Shown here: one piece after another, positions 50,201-56,771 of the stretch | Layout of the letters: every line of letters begins with the position of its first letter | How positions within the stretch are numbered: position 1 is the first letter of the stretch | Virus record (IMG/VR): IMGVR_UViG_3300030102_004787 | Coordinates: 1-59,211 of that record | From: a virus | DNA: 59,211 bases | Reading direction: 5' to 3' (one strand) | Made by a program: the position numbers and the translations under genes | The notes under the pieces: model-generated | Databases searched by the model: none | Told to the model about the DNA's origin: nothing | What the model saw: only the letters and a program-made list of their open reading frames with translations

Positions 50201-50301
50201 TGGGGAAAGGAGGATTCGAACCTCCGATTCCGTTTAACCTTTTTACTTGCGAAGTAGAAAGGGTGATTAAGTTTGATAGCATCTCGCTCAATCTTTTCCC
50301 C
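50201..50301 (-). tRNA. tRNA-like gene, about 101 nt, aberrant middle
   Basis: On the minus strand GGGGAAA (50295-50301) pairs with TTTCCCC (50202-50208), and the T arm GGAGG-TTCGAAT-CCTCC is perfect. Between them are about 70 bases where 41-58 are normal. GATTGAG/CTTAATC forms a 7-bp stem and CCTTT-C-TACTT/AAGTA-A-AAAGG a long hairpin. If TTCGCAA is the anticodon loop the anticodon would be CGC (Ala), but the identity is not secure. No encoded CCA. It could be a degenerate or class II-like tRNA, or a tRNA mimic. Confidence 0.5.
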
Positions 50302-50312
50302 TATTTTTATTT

Positions 50313-51038
50313 TTAATCTACTACAAACCCTGTAGTATCTTTTTTAGCGTCTCCTTTTGCTTTGAGACCTAGTACTACATTTTTGTATTTTGTCATTTCT
50401 AAATCTGTTTTGTCTCCGTCTACCACTTTGAAACCTTTGTAGGTATCCGGTAATTCATTTCTAAATACTATCGACACATTGCCACCTGCATTTAATACGT
50501 TCATAACGTCCTGTTCATTGTCTTCCTTTCGTGATAATGTTACGTGATACCTAGTATCTAAATACTTTTTAACTTTCCCAGGTATGGCCGTATAGTCATA
50601 CACTATAATATTTTTGTATGTATCATCATTTAATAAATCTAAATCCGCATACTTTTTCAATTGATACACAAAATCAACATCGCTCAATGTGTTTAGCCTT
50701 AAAGCAAATATTTCATTTGTCAATTTACTTTTGATGGCTATTTTATTTATTTCCTTTGCCAATTGATTAATAAATTTTTGCCTATCAAATAAATAGTAAT
50801 TTGTTTTGTTTATCCGTGCCTGTTGTACGTTGGTAAACTTTCCACGGCCTGCGGTAAATAAACAAGCTAATGCACAGCCCTTGGAGGCTTTCGGGCATAT
50901 GTTTGTACCTTTTGCATTTTGTTTGTATGGTGCAAGAGATAGGTTGTAAGTTGTTACTTCGTTCTTGTTTATCTTTGCATTGCCCCCCTTAGATAGTAAG
51001 TTTTTTACTTCTTTGTATTGCTTTGTTATTGTTTCCAT
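50313..51038 (-). CDS. GP88-family protein, 241 aa
   Basis: It starts METITKQYKEVKNLLSKGGN. The GP88-type core is NICPKASKGCALACLFTAGR, then FTNVQQARINKTNYYLFD, with cysteines spaced as in the family, followed by alpha/beta sequence (NTLSDVDFVYQLKKYADLDL, IIVYDYTAIPGKVKKYLDTR, DGDKTDLEM). The GP88 family is widely found in phages and in NTPase/nuclease neighbourhoods but its biochemical role is not settled. A good leftward promoter lies upstream (51072-51103). Confidence 0.78.
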   Translation of the reverse strand: METITKQYKEVKNLLSKGGNAKINKNEVTTYNLSLAPYKQNAKGTNICPKASKGCALACLFTAGRGKFTNVQQARINKTNYYLFDRQKFINQLAKEINKIAIKSKLTNEIFALRLNTLSDVDFVYQLKKYADLDLLNDDTYKNIIVYDYTAIPGKVKKYLDTRYHVTLSRKEDNEQDVMNVLNAGGNVSIVFRNELPDTYKGFKVVDGDKTDLEMTKYKNVVLGLKAKGDAKKDTTGFVVD

Positions 51039-51396
51039 TTAATTGTTTGTTTATTGTTTGTAAATCGTTGGTAAAGATATTAAAGTTTTTTTAATATCCA
51101 AATATTTATTTAAAAAAGTATTGTTTCAATCCTCATAAATTTTCTTTCATTTCGTCAAAATCCCCAAAAATTTAGTGGTCTATCATCTGTTAAATGTCTT
51201 TTTGGATTGCGTTTCCGTTTTGTTTTTTTCTTTTTTCAATACTCTTTTTTTATTTTTTAAGTTTTAAAAATTTAATTATACAATGACATTTTAAAATGTT
51301 TCTGCTTGTTAGCTTTATTCAAATTGCAATAAATTAAATCTTTGCTTTGCTCCGTCCGTTTTAGATGTGGTCCCCATCGTCTAAATATGTTTGTTT
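51039..51396. other. AT-rich intergenic region with leftward promoter
   Basis: Besides the promoter at 51072-51103 I see runs of T and short imperfect repeats (TTTTT tracts near 51211-51260), and no gene. A leader of repeated TTGTTTG (minus strand CAAACAA) precedes the GP88 gene. Confidence 0.6.
51072..51103 (-). promoter_or_regulatory. Leftward Bacteroidetes promoter for the GP88 gene
   Basis: On the minus strand ATTTGG (51098-51103) and TATCTTTA (51072-51079) stand about 19 bases apart, matching the -33 TTTG / -7 TAnnTTTG layout (last base A instead of G). The start of transcription would fall near 51065, giving a 25-base leader to the gene start at 51038. Confidence 0.6.
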
Positions 51397-51591
51397 TTAT
51401 CTCCTTTTTGCCCTTCTTCGCTCCCTTTGTTTGTTTGCCCTTTCAGCCTTAAAAATGCTTCTATCAATTTCGCTAATTTGCTGATCAATTATCGATTGAA
51501 TCTTTACTAATCTACGGCCTTTTTTATGCTTGTTTGCTCCGTTTCCTAAATCCAGTTTATAATCTTTTTTATTTGCTCTGTATTGTATCAT
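51397..51591 (-). CDS. Small very basic protein, 64 aa
   Basis: MIQYRANKKDYKLDLGNGAN, then KKGRRLVKIQSIIDQQISEI and ERANKQRERRRAKRR. It ends in an Arg-rich tail. Nucleic-acid binding is likely by charge. It begins 16 bases after a GGGGCC hairpin (minus direction). Confidence is limited because of the low complexity. Confidence 0.5.
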   Translation of the reverse strand: MIQYRANKKDYKLDLGNGANKHKKGRRLVKIQSIIDQQISEIDRSIFKAERANKQRERRRAKRR

Positions 51592-51606
51592 CGCGCCTGG
51601 TTTTGT

Positions 51607-51622
51607 GGGGCCTTTCGGCCCC
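51607..51622. terminator. GC-rich hairpin, bidirectional terminator or attenuator candidate
   Basis: GGGGCC (51607-51612), TTTC, GGCCCC (51617-51622) is a perfect stem with tetraloop, unusual in this AT-rich region. On the + strand it is followed by T-rich sequence; on the minus strand by CACAAAAC. It lies between two small genes. Confidence 0.5.
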
Positions 51623-51659
51623 TGTTAATATTATTTTATTGAGATTAATTTATAATAAT

Positions 51660-51875
51660 TCATAATTTTGATTTATCTAAAAAATAATTATATACTTCTG
51701 GTATATGTTTTTTATAATAAGGCTGCTCTGATTTGACCCAATTCTTAAGTTCAGATTTACTTTTAAATGATTGATATTTATAAGTTAATTCTAATTCATC
51801 AATAAAGTCTCCAACTGTCCAGCCTTCCCATATATGTTTATCTCTATTCATAGATAATATTTTTAATTGTTCCAT
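51660..51875 (-). CDS. Small protein, 71 aa
   Basis: MEQLKILSMNRDKHIWEGWT, then VGDFIDELELTYKYQSFKSK and SELKNWVKSEQPYYKKHIPE. Alpha/beta, with several Trp and Tyr; the I-W-E-G-W-TVGDFI pattern is a motif I recall in small phage proteins of unknown role. It is the first gene of the leftward block, beside the control region. Confidence 0.65.
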   Translation of the reverse strand: MEQLKILSMNRDKHIWEGWTVGDFIDELELTYKYQSFKSKSELKNWVKSEQPYYKKHIPEVYNYFLDKSKL

Positions 51876-51962
51876 AATATAAATTTAAGTTTGTTTGTTT
51901 GCAATTTGTTTGCGTTTCGTTGGTACAAGTATACAACAAAAAAGAAATACGATCCAAATTTT

Positions 51963-52249
51963 GTTTAACCTTTTTGATTTTGATCTCACCAGGTAAACAA
52001 CAGATAAGAAAAAAAAGTTTAGCACGTTAAACAAAACAACAAAGTTTTCTAACCTGTTTAACAGGGAACAAAAAAAAATTAATAAACTTTTGGTTGATTT
52101 TAGCACCTGTAAAATGACAATAAAAAATATTTTTGTTTAGGTTAATTATTTGTGGAGCGGGTTCTATTCCTTCCCTCTGAACGTCTTGAAGGGAAGGTTT
52201 AAGATTTAAACTTACTCTGTTGGGCAGGTTAATGTTTAAAACGTTAAAC
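51963..52249. repeat. Iterated GTTTAAC motifs and palindromes
   Basis: Copies: GTTTAAC 51963-51969, GTTAAAC 52026-52032, the palindrome CCTGTTTAACAGG 52053-52065, and the inverted pair GTTTAA-AACG-TTAAAC 52234-52249, plus variants GGTAAAC near 51992 and GTTTAGGTTAA near 52135. Iterated short motifs with palindromes fit binding sites for an initiator or regulator. Confidence 0.6.
52169..52197. other. Hairpin CCTTCCC/GGGAAGG
   Basis: CCTTCCC (52169-52175) pairs with GGGAAGG (52191-52197), 15-base loop. No T run follows, so it is more likely a DNA or RNA structure than a terminator. Confidence 0.5.
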
Positions 52250-52296
52250 GAAAAATAAATTGTTGTACATACTAGGATTTAAAAATTAAAATTTCA

Positions 52297-52362
52297 ACGT
52301 GTATGCACACGCATACGCTACGCACACGCTACGCATCACACACGCATATACACGCACGCGCA
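52297..52362. other. Alternating purine-pyrimidine tract, 66 bp
   Basis: ACGTGTATGCACACGCATAC and the following ACGC/ACGCATC units alternate purine and pyrimidine with about three breaks. It includes the near-repeat TACGCTACGCA/CACGCTACGCA. Such sequence can adopt Z-DNA under negative supercoiling. Confidence 0.75.
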
Positions 52363-52429
52363 AAAACGGCAAAAAATCCGACAAAAAAAAGTTTTTTTTA
52401 TACCCCCCTATCACAAAAAAAATCGTTTT

Positions 52430-52454
52430 CGTATGCGTATACACGTACGTATAT
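52430..52454. other. Perfect alternating purine-pyrimidine tract, 25 bp
   Basis: CGTATGCGTATACACGTACG and five further bases alternate perfectly and contain the palindromes GTATAC and ACGTACGT. It lies 67 bases after the longer tract, past poly-A/T and a C6 run. Confidence 0.75.
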
Positions 52455-52533
52455 TAATATATAACCCCCTACTTCTATACATCTAATATATATTGTATCT
52501 TTATATATACTGTATGTTACTACGGTAAATTCC

Positions 52534-52599
52534 TTGGGACGTTTTTCTGCTGAGAAGTGAAAAGCTAGTTGTAGTTAAAGCCTACCATCAGCAGTGTCC
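52534..52599. other. Structured segment with long-range stem
   Basis: CTGCTGA (52547-52553) pairs with TCAGCAG (52588-52594), and the flanking GGAC (52537-52540) with GTCC (52596-52599). The 34-base loop is free. The first TTGGGACGTTTTT copy is its outer left arm. It could be a leader RNA, a protein site or a cruciform. Confidence 0.5.
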
Positions 52600-52630
52600 T
52601 GGGGTTAATTTCTTTAAAATAGGTCTATTT

Positions 52631-52745
52631 TGGGACGTTTTAGTACTTTAGTGACGATTATTATAAGAAAATAAATAAAAAAAAATAAAAGTATATATAA
52701 GTGCTTTTTTTTATAAGTAGGTTAAATCATAGTAAAAATCGTCAC
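52631..52745 (+). promoter_or_regulatory. Composite control element, copy B
   Basis: Rightward order: TGGGACGTTT (52631-52640), GTGACGATT (52651-52659), an A-rich tract with AAAATAAAAGTATATA, and AATCGTCAC (52737-52745), which is the inverted repeat of GTGACGATT. The same elements appear at 45507-45601 in the leftward direction. It lies upstream of the chaperonin promoter. Confidence 0.6.
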
Positions 52746-52767
52746 AAAGCTAGATATCTAAAATTAG

Positions 52768-52798
52768 TTTGGTAGTATAGTATTTCTTTATATATTTG
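52768..52798 (+). promoter_or_regulatory. Chaperonin promoter, TTTG-19-TATATTTG
   Basis: TTTG (52768-52771) and TATATTTG (52791-52798) are 19 bases apart, a textbook Bacteroidetes primary-sigma promoter. The expected start near 52805 gives a leader of about 22 bases to the ATG at 52827. Confidence 0.75.
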
Positions 52799-52826
52799 TT
52801 GAGAATCTAATTTAATTAAGTACAAT

Positions 52827-54431
52827 ATGTCCTACACGCCTAAAGAGTTGGTCTTTGATGAAGAGGCCAAGCAAAAGTTAAAGAGTGGTATTAGTAAGAT
52901 CTGCAACGCAGTCAAGAGCACTCTTGGTCCAGCTGGTAAAACAGTAGTTATTGAATCCCCTAATCACACCCGTGGTATTACAGTTACAAAGGATGGAGTG
53001 ACTGTAGCTAAGTCGGTTTATTTGTTAGATCCGGTAGAAAATCTAGCGGTTCAGATGATTAGAGAGGCTTCTCAAAACACTGCAGATTCGGCTGGAGATG
53101 GTACGACAACAAGCATAGTTTTGGCTGAAGCATTGATAGAACAGGGGTTGGATGAGTTGGAGGAGGCTCCAGATATGAATATTCCTAAGCTTATAAAGCA
53201 GATAGGCGAAGGGAAGGATAAGGTGGTCAGAGAGCTAGAGAAAATGGCTAAGAAGCTAAATAAAAAAAGACTGCTAGACGTGGCTTCTATATCGGCAAAT
53301 AACGATAGGGACATTGGTAAAATTATTGCCGAAGCTTACGATAAGGTGGGAGCTGATGGTGTAGTGACGGTAGAAAACTCTGAGACTTCTGAGACATATG
53401 CAGAGGTGTATGATGGTATCAAGCTAAAGCGTGGGTATACCAACAATGCGTTTATCAATAATCAAAAGAGGGACGAGTGTATACTGGAGAACTGCTATGT
53501 GTTAATTACGGATCACGTTATAAATAATGTGTTACAGATTGAGAATATATTAAAACCAATCATCAATCAAGGCAAGCAACTTTTGATCATAGCGGACTGC
53601 GGTCAGAACGTAGTGAATACGCTGGCGGCAAACGTGGCTAGAAATGGTTTGAAGATCTGTAACATTACACCACCTAAGTTTGGGTATAAGAAGCAGGAGA
53701 TGATGGGTGATATTGCGCTGGCTACTGGTGGGGCTTATATCAGTGAGTCTACTGGGGATGATTTGAATATGATATCGCTTGATCAGCTGGGTATGGCAGA
53801 GAAGGTGATCGTAGGTAGGGAGGACACGGTGATGATCGGTGGTAAGGGAGATAAAGAGGCGATTGAGGAAAGGGTGAAGGAGCTCAAGGTTCAGCACGGT
53901 AATCTAAATGCGAAAGGTGAGCGAGACTTTGTAACGGAGCGTATTGCTAGTTTGAAGGGTGGGATAGGTGTGATCTTTGTCGGTGGGCACTCTGACATTG
54001 AGCAAAAAGAAAAATTTGACCGCATTGAAGATGCGGTGTGTGCTGTTAGCTCAGCACTAGAGGAAGGAGTCCTTCCTGGAGGTGGGGTGAGTTTATATAG
54101 GGCAGCTCACAAATTAATGGACACAGGGTCTAGTTTTGGAGAGATCTTGCTGTATAAGTATTGTATTACAGAGCCTTTCTTTAATATATGTAAAAACGCA
54201 GGTATGGAGGATATGGAGATTGCGGAGATTGAGACCTTGATCCAGAACAGCGAGATCAATATGGGATACGATGTAAAGAACAATATGTGGGGTGATATGT
54301 ACAAGATGGGTATATTAGATCCGCTTAAAGTAACTAAGAACGCACTAGTCAATGCTGTATCAGTGGCTACGACTATATTAAGCACTAACGCTATTATTAC
54401 AATGGCGAGAGAAGTAAGTAAAGGAGAATGA
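52827..54431 (+). CDS. groEL: GroEL-family chaperonin, 534 aa
   Basis: A full-length group I chaperonin. K-D56-GVTVAK, GD91GTTT (90-95), the apical domain with VLITDHVINNVLQIENILKP and GKQLLIIADCGQNVVNTL, FGYKKQEMMGDIALATGGAYIS, and RIED402AVCAVSSALEEGVLPGGG are all present, so the ATPase aspartates (D52, D87 and D398 in E. coli) are conserved. It ends AIITMAREVSKGE and lacks the GGM-rich tail of cellular GroEL. The GC content by eye is higher than in the rest of the genome. Substrates are probably capsid or tail proteins. A GroES-like partner follows at 54724. Confidence 0.93.
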   Translation: MSYTPKELVFDEEAKQKLKSGISKICNAVKSTLGPAGKTVVIESPNHTRGITVTKDGVTVAKSVYLLDPVENLAVQMIREASQNTADSAGDGTTTSIVLAEALIEQGLDELEEAPDMNIPKLIKQIGEGKDKVVRELEKMAKKLNKKRLLDVASISANNDRDIGKIIAEAYDKVGADGVVTVENSETSETYAEVYDGIKLKRGYTNNAFINNQKRDECILENCYVLITDHVINNVLQIENILKPIINQGKQLLIIADCGQNVVNTLAANVARNGLKICNITPPKFGYKKQEMMGDIALATGGAYISESTGDDLNMISLDQLGMAEKVIVGREDTVMIGGKGDKEAIEERVKELKVQHGNLNAKGERDFVTERIASLKGGIGVIFVGGHSDIEQKEKFDRIEDAVCAVSSALEEGVLPGGGVSLYRAAHKLMDTGSSFGEILLYKYCITEPFFNICKNAGMEDMEIAEIETLIQNSEINMGYDVKNNMWGDMYKMGILDPLKVTKNALVNAVSVATTILSTNAIITMAREVSKGE

Positions 54432-54484
54432 TAGATGATATAGAAACAAAAATAAATTAAAATAATAAACTAAACTAAATTAAA

Positions 54485-54724
54485 ATGAGATCATTAGAAA
54501 ATGCCAAAGAACAAATTGAAGACCTTTTATTAAGCGGTGATACCGTAAATGTTATTGATTTAGCTATACAACTACAACGAAATGATGTACTAGCAGATAT
54601 TGAAGAAGTATTGCAAATAATAAGCATAAAAAAGAACGATGTTACTGACAGTATGAGTAGTATTGTAGATAAACTCGATAATATGGCTTTTAATTTATCT
54701 AATATATCAAAGGATATAGTTTAA
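54485..54724 (+). CDS. Small acidic helical protein between groEL and groES, 79 aa
   Basis: MRSLENAKEQIEDLLLSGDT, then VNVIDLAIQLQRNDVLADIE and LDNMAFNLSNISKDIV. It is helical and acidic with no known domain. Its stop overlaps the co-chaperonin start by one base, so the two are coupled. It may be a phage-specific adapter of the chaperonin system, or simply a cotranscribed gene. Confidence 0.7.
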   Translation: MRSLENAKEQIEDLLLSGDTVNVIDLAIQLQRNDVLADIEEVLQIISIKKNDVTDSMSSIVDKLDNMAFNLSNISKDIV

Positions 54725-54981
54725 TGAAACCCGTAAATAAATACATACTGATTGATCCCATTACAGAGGAAGTCAAGACTAACTCTGGGCTTTTATTAAG
54801 CAGTGATGATAAGAATCAATTCAGATACAAGAAAGCAAATGTGGTAGAGACTAGTGACCTAGTGGAAACCATTAAGAAAGGAGATTCGATTTATTACGAC
54901 AAGGCGCAAGCACACGAAGTAATTATCAAAGATGCTTCTTACGTAGTTATTCAAGAGCGTGACGTGGTGGTTGTTTTATAG
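54724..54981 (+). CDS. groES: GroES-like co-chaperonin, 85 aa
   Basis: KPVNKYILIDPI (2-13) is the first strand of the GroES barrel, and the likely mobile loop V-K-TNSG-LLL (17-25) has the hydrophobic tripeptide that docks on GroEL. IKKGDSIYYDKAQAHEVIIK and the final YVVIQERDVVVVL match the GroES roof and last strand (K-x-GD-x-V/I; E-x-D-(I/V)). It is a little shorter than cellular GroES (about 95). It lies in one operon with groEL. Confidence 0.82.
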   Translation: MKPVNKYILIDPITEEVKTNSGLLLSSDDKNQFRYKKANVVETSDLVETIKKGDSIYYDKAQAHEVIIKDASYVVIQERDVVVVL

Positions 54982-55420
54982 ACTTGTTTAGTTCTATAAT
55001 CGCATTTCGATAAACCTTATCCATATACTTCACATCATCCTTAAATAAGGGGTTGACTCTTGGGTCTTCCCCTATTTCTTCGCCATTTAGCTTGGCATAG
55101 ATAGAGCTGACGGCTCTTTTACCCTTAAAAGACAGTTCGTATATATTTCCTTCTCTACCTTTTCCTTCTCTCCATAGTCTAATATATCCACTGTCAATTA
55201 ATTTTTTAAAACGAGTTCTATCCCAAGACATCATCTCGGCATACTGATGAAACGTTTTCTTATCAAAAAAATTCTCGCTGTATAGAAACAGCATCATATC
55301 CAGATCACCCACGCTAAAACCATACTTGGCTTTTGCCCAGTAACGAATGATTCGCCAGTACTTTAAATAATTATGAGAGGGGGTGATTCGTTGTTTAGGT
55401 TTTCGTAAAATCTTTTTCAT
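54947..55420 (-). CDS. Winged-helix DNA-binding protein, 157 aa
   Basis: Helices with KYWRIIRYWAKAKYGFSVGD and LDMMLFLYSENFFDKKTFHQ, then SWDRTRFKKLIDSGYIRLWR and a wing, GKGREGNIYELSFKGKRAVS, recall MarR/PadR-type winged-helix repressors. The protein is basic at the N-terminus. Its 3' end overlaps the co-chaperonin by 35 bases in opposite orientation, and its start is 40 bases from the start of the late-type rightward block. It is well placed to govern that switch. Confidence 0.72.
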   Translation of the reverse strand: MKKILRKPKQRITPSHNYLKYWRIIRYWAKAKYGFSVGDLDMMLFLYSENFFDKKTFHQYAEMMSWDRTRFKKLIDSGYIRLWREGKGREGNIYELSFKGKRAVSSIYAKLNGEEIGEDPRVNPLFKDDVKYMDKVYRNAIIELNKSIKQPPRHALE

Positions 55421-55427
55421 ATCTTTG
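55420..55427 (+). promoter_or_regulatory. Candidate -7 box TATCTTTG at the start of the small-gene array
   Basis: TATCTTTG is 33 bases before the ATG at 55461 and overlaps the start codon of the opposing winged-helix gene, so the two promoters would interfere or be coregulated. Confidence 0.55.
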
Positions 55428-55460
55428 TAAAATTAATCAATTAATATAAAACTATCAACT

Positions 55461-55577
55461 ATGGCATACGGAAATGGCGGTGGCAAAAAATCAAAATCAA
55501 AATGTAGAAAGGTGGATGGTAAAATGGTTTGCAATCCAAAACCACCAAAAAAAAGTAAAAAAGGAATATATAAATAA
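55461..55577 (+). CDS. Lysine-rich microprotein, 38 aa
   Basis: MAYGNGGGKKSKSKCRKVDG, then KMVCNPKPPKKSKKGIYK. Two Cys and about 13 Lys. It begins the array of basic genes. It has the look of a DNA-binding or RNA-binding tail protein. No function known. Confidence 0.6.
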   Translation: MAYGNGGGKKSKSKCRKVDGKMVCNPKPPKKSKKGIYK

Positions 55578-55583
55578 ATTACA

Positions 55584-55727
55584 ATGGAAAAATGTGATAA
55601 ATGCGGCAAGCCGCTTTTAAAAGAAACTTTAGAAAAATGCGTTAATACAGTTTGCGAATCAGCTATTAAAGCTATTGGAGAAACCAAACAAAAGCTTAAC
55701 GTAAAAATAAATGATTTAAAAATATAA
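55584..55727 (+). CDS. Zinc-knuckle-like microprotein, 47 aa
   Basis: MEKCDKCGKPLLKETLEKCV has C4-x2-C7 and two later Cys (about 19, 24), a possible zinc ribbon, followed by a helical tail. Two bases precede the ATG of the fibre-like gene at 55730. Confidence 0.6.
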   Translation: MEKCDKCGKPLLKETLEKCVNTVCESAIKAIGETKQKLNVKINDLKI

Positions 55728-55729
55728 TT

Positions 55730-56770
55730 ATGGCTATACCAACAGGAACAAAATTCCAAGGAATACCACCTTCAAATGATGACTTAAATAAAAGGTCTAC
55801 TCAAGTAAATGCAACCGCACCTTTATATGATATATCTGAGTTTGCACAATCAGAATTAACTGTTTCAAACTTAACACTACAAGGAACGACAAATGCTTCT
55901 ACATCTCAGGCGATATATGGAATAAACATTATAGATACAGCTACCCCATCTAATTTAGCTACTAGATTACCTGACGCTAAAACAGGAAAACAAACTACTT
56001 TTGTAAACAACTCAACAATGTCTATATTAGTTTTTCCTTCTGTTGTTGGTGGTAAAATTAATGGAGTAGTTGATGGATATGCGTCAATACCCAACGATGG
56101 AAGACCTTACACTTTTTCTTGCGTAGACAATCCTTTACCTGGGGCTTGGGTTTGGAGTCCACCTGCGGTTGGTCAAATTCAGTTACCTACTATATCAGTA
56201 GCTCACACTAATGGTGTAGGTACTGCAGCTTACGGAGTAGGAACAGCTGGTGCTCAATTAATAAACCCAGCTGGTGCTAATTGGTATGACAATGTATCGG
56301 TTTCAGGGTTTCCAACTTTAACGTTTAACGTTATTTCTGGATCAGCCCCTGGAAGAGACTATTGGGCTACTGTACCAAACCTAACCCCGTTAAGAACCTT
56401 AGTAAACACTAAAGTCTATTCAAATTTTGTGGCAGCAGACACTAGTGTTCCTAGTCAAGTTCCACAGGTTTTAAGAAAAGTTGCTTATAATACAGGAAGT
56501 GGGGCTTATGCTAATTACTCAGCTTCTGGTGTTAGTCTATTTGGTGCTGATACTGTGCCAAGTGGACCTCTGAATTCACCTGTAGAAGTAGGAGATGTAG
56601 GTACTTTTTATAAAATACAACCAGCAAACTTAGTTCAAGTTTCTCCAACAGAAACTGATTTAATAGGATTTGGTCCTACAGGAGATCATTATTTTACTTT
56701 TATTATAAGCTTGCCTCAGTTTTTAGCTACTAAAACTTACAAGTTTGATATATTTTTAGAATATACTTAA
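55730..56770 (+). CDS. Tail-fibre-like protein with shared N-terminus, 346 aa
   Basis: AIPTGTKFQGIPPSNDDLNK and RSTQVNATAPLYDISEF match the N-terminus of the protein at 5482. Residues 60-150 are beta-rich (TFVNNSTMSILVFPSVVGGK) and the C-terminal half is a Gly/Thr/Pro-rich beta region ending in TYKFDIFLEYT. The shared first 40 residues probably fix both proteins to the same virion site. Confidence 0.78.
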   Translation: MAIPTGTKFQGIPPSNDDLNKRSTQVNATAPLYDISEFAQSELTVSNLTLQGTTNASTSQAIYGINIIDTATPSNLATRLPDAKTGKQTTFVNNSTMSILVFPSVVGGKINGVVDGYASIPNDGRPYTFSCVDNPLPGAWVWSPPAVGQIQLPTISVAHTNGVGTAAYGVGTAGAQLINPAGANWYDNVSVSGFPTLTFNVISGSAPGRDYWATVPNLTPLRTLVNTKVYSNFVAADTSVPSQVPQVLRKVAYNTGSGAYANYSASGVSLFGADTVPSGPLNSPVEVGDVGTFYKIQPANLVQVSPTETDLIGFGPTGDHYFTFIISLPQFLATKTYKFDIFLEYT

Positions 56771-56771
56771 A

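Larger units (their letters stand above)
51876..52826. other. Divergent control region, candidate replication origin
   Basis: 950 bases without a credible gene, between the first leftward gene and the chaperonin. It holds iterated GTTTAAC/GTTAAAC motifs and palindromes (51963-52249), a hairpin (52169-52197), two alternating purine-pyrimidine tracts (52297-52362, 52430-52454), poly-A/T runs with C-tracts, a structured segment (52534-52599), the composite element (52631-52745) and a promoter (52768-52798). Such a cluster is what an origin plus a control region looks like. Confidence 0.6.

Noticed and set aside
50201-50301. Stop-codon suppressor tRNA linked to code reassignment
   Set aside because: CTA occurs near the middle but not in a normal anticodon loop, and the large virion genes have ordinary stops with no in-frame stop readthrough needed.
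51885-52106. Leftward hydrophobic 73-codon frame in the control region
   Set aside because: It has a GTG start, runs through the GTTTAAC iterons, and has a low-complexity Phe/Leu composition expected from AT-rich non-coding DNA.
52297-52362. CRISPR-like array from repeated ACGC units
   Set aside because: Units are about 4-10 bases with no spacers of constant length and no cas genes; it is an alternating purine-pyrimidine tract.
53550-53897. Leftward 115-codon frame inside groEL
   Set aside because: His/Leu-rich antisense of the apical domain; groEL residues there are conserved.
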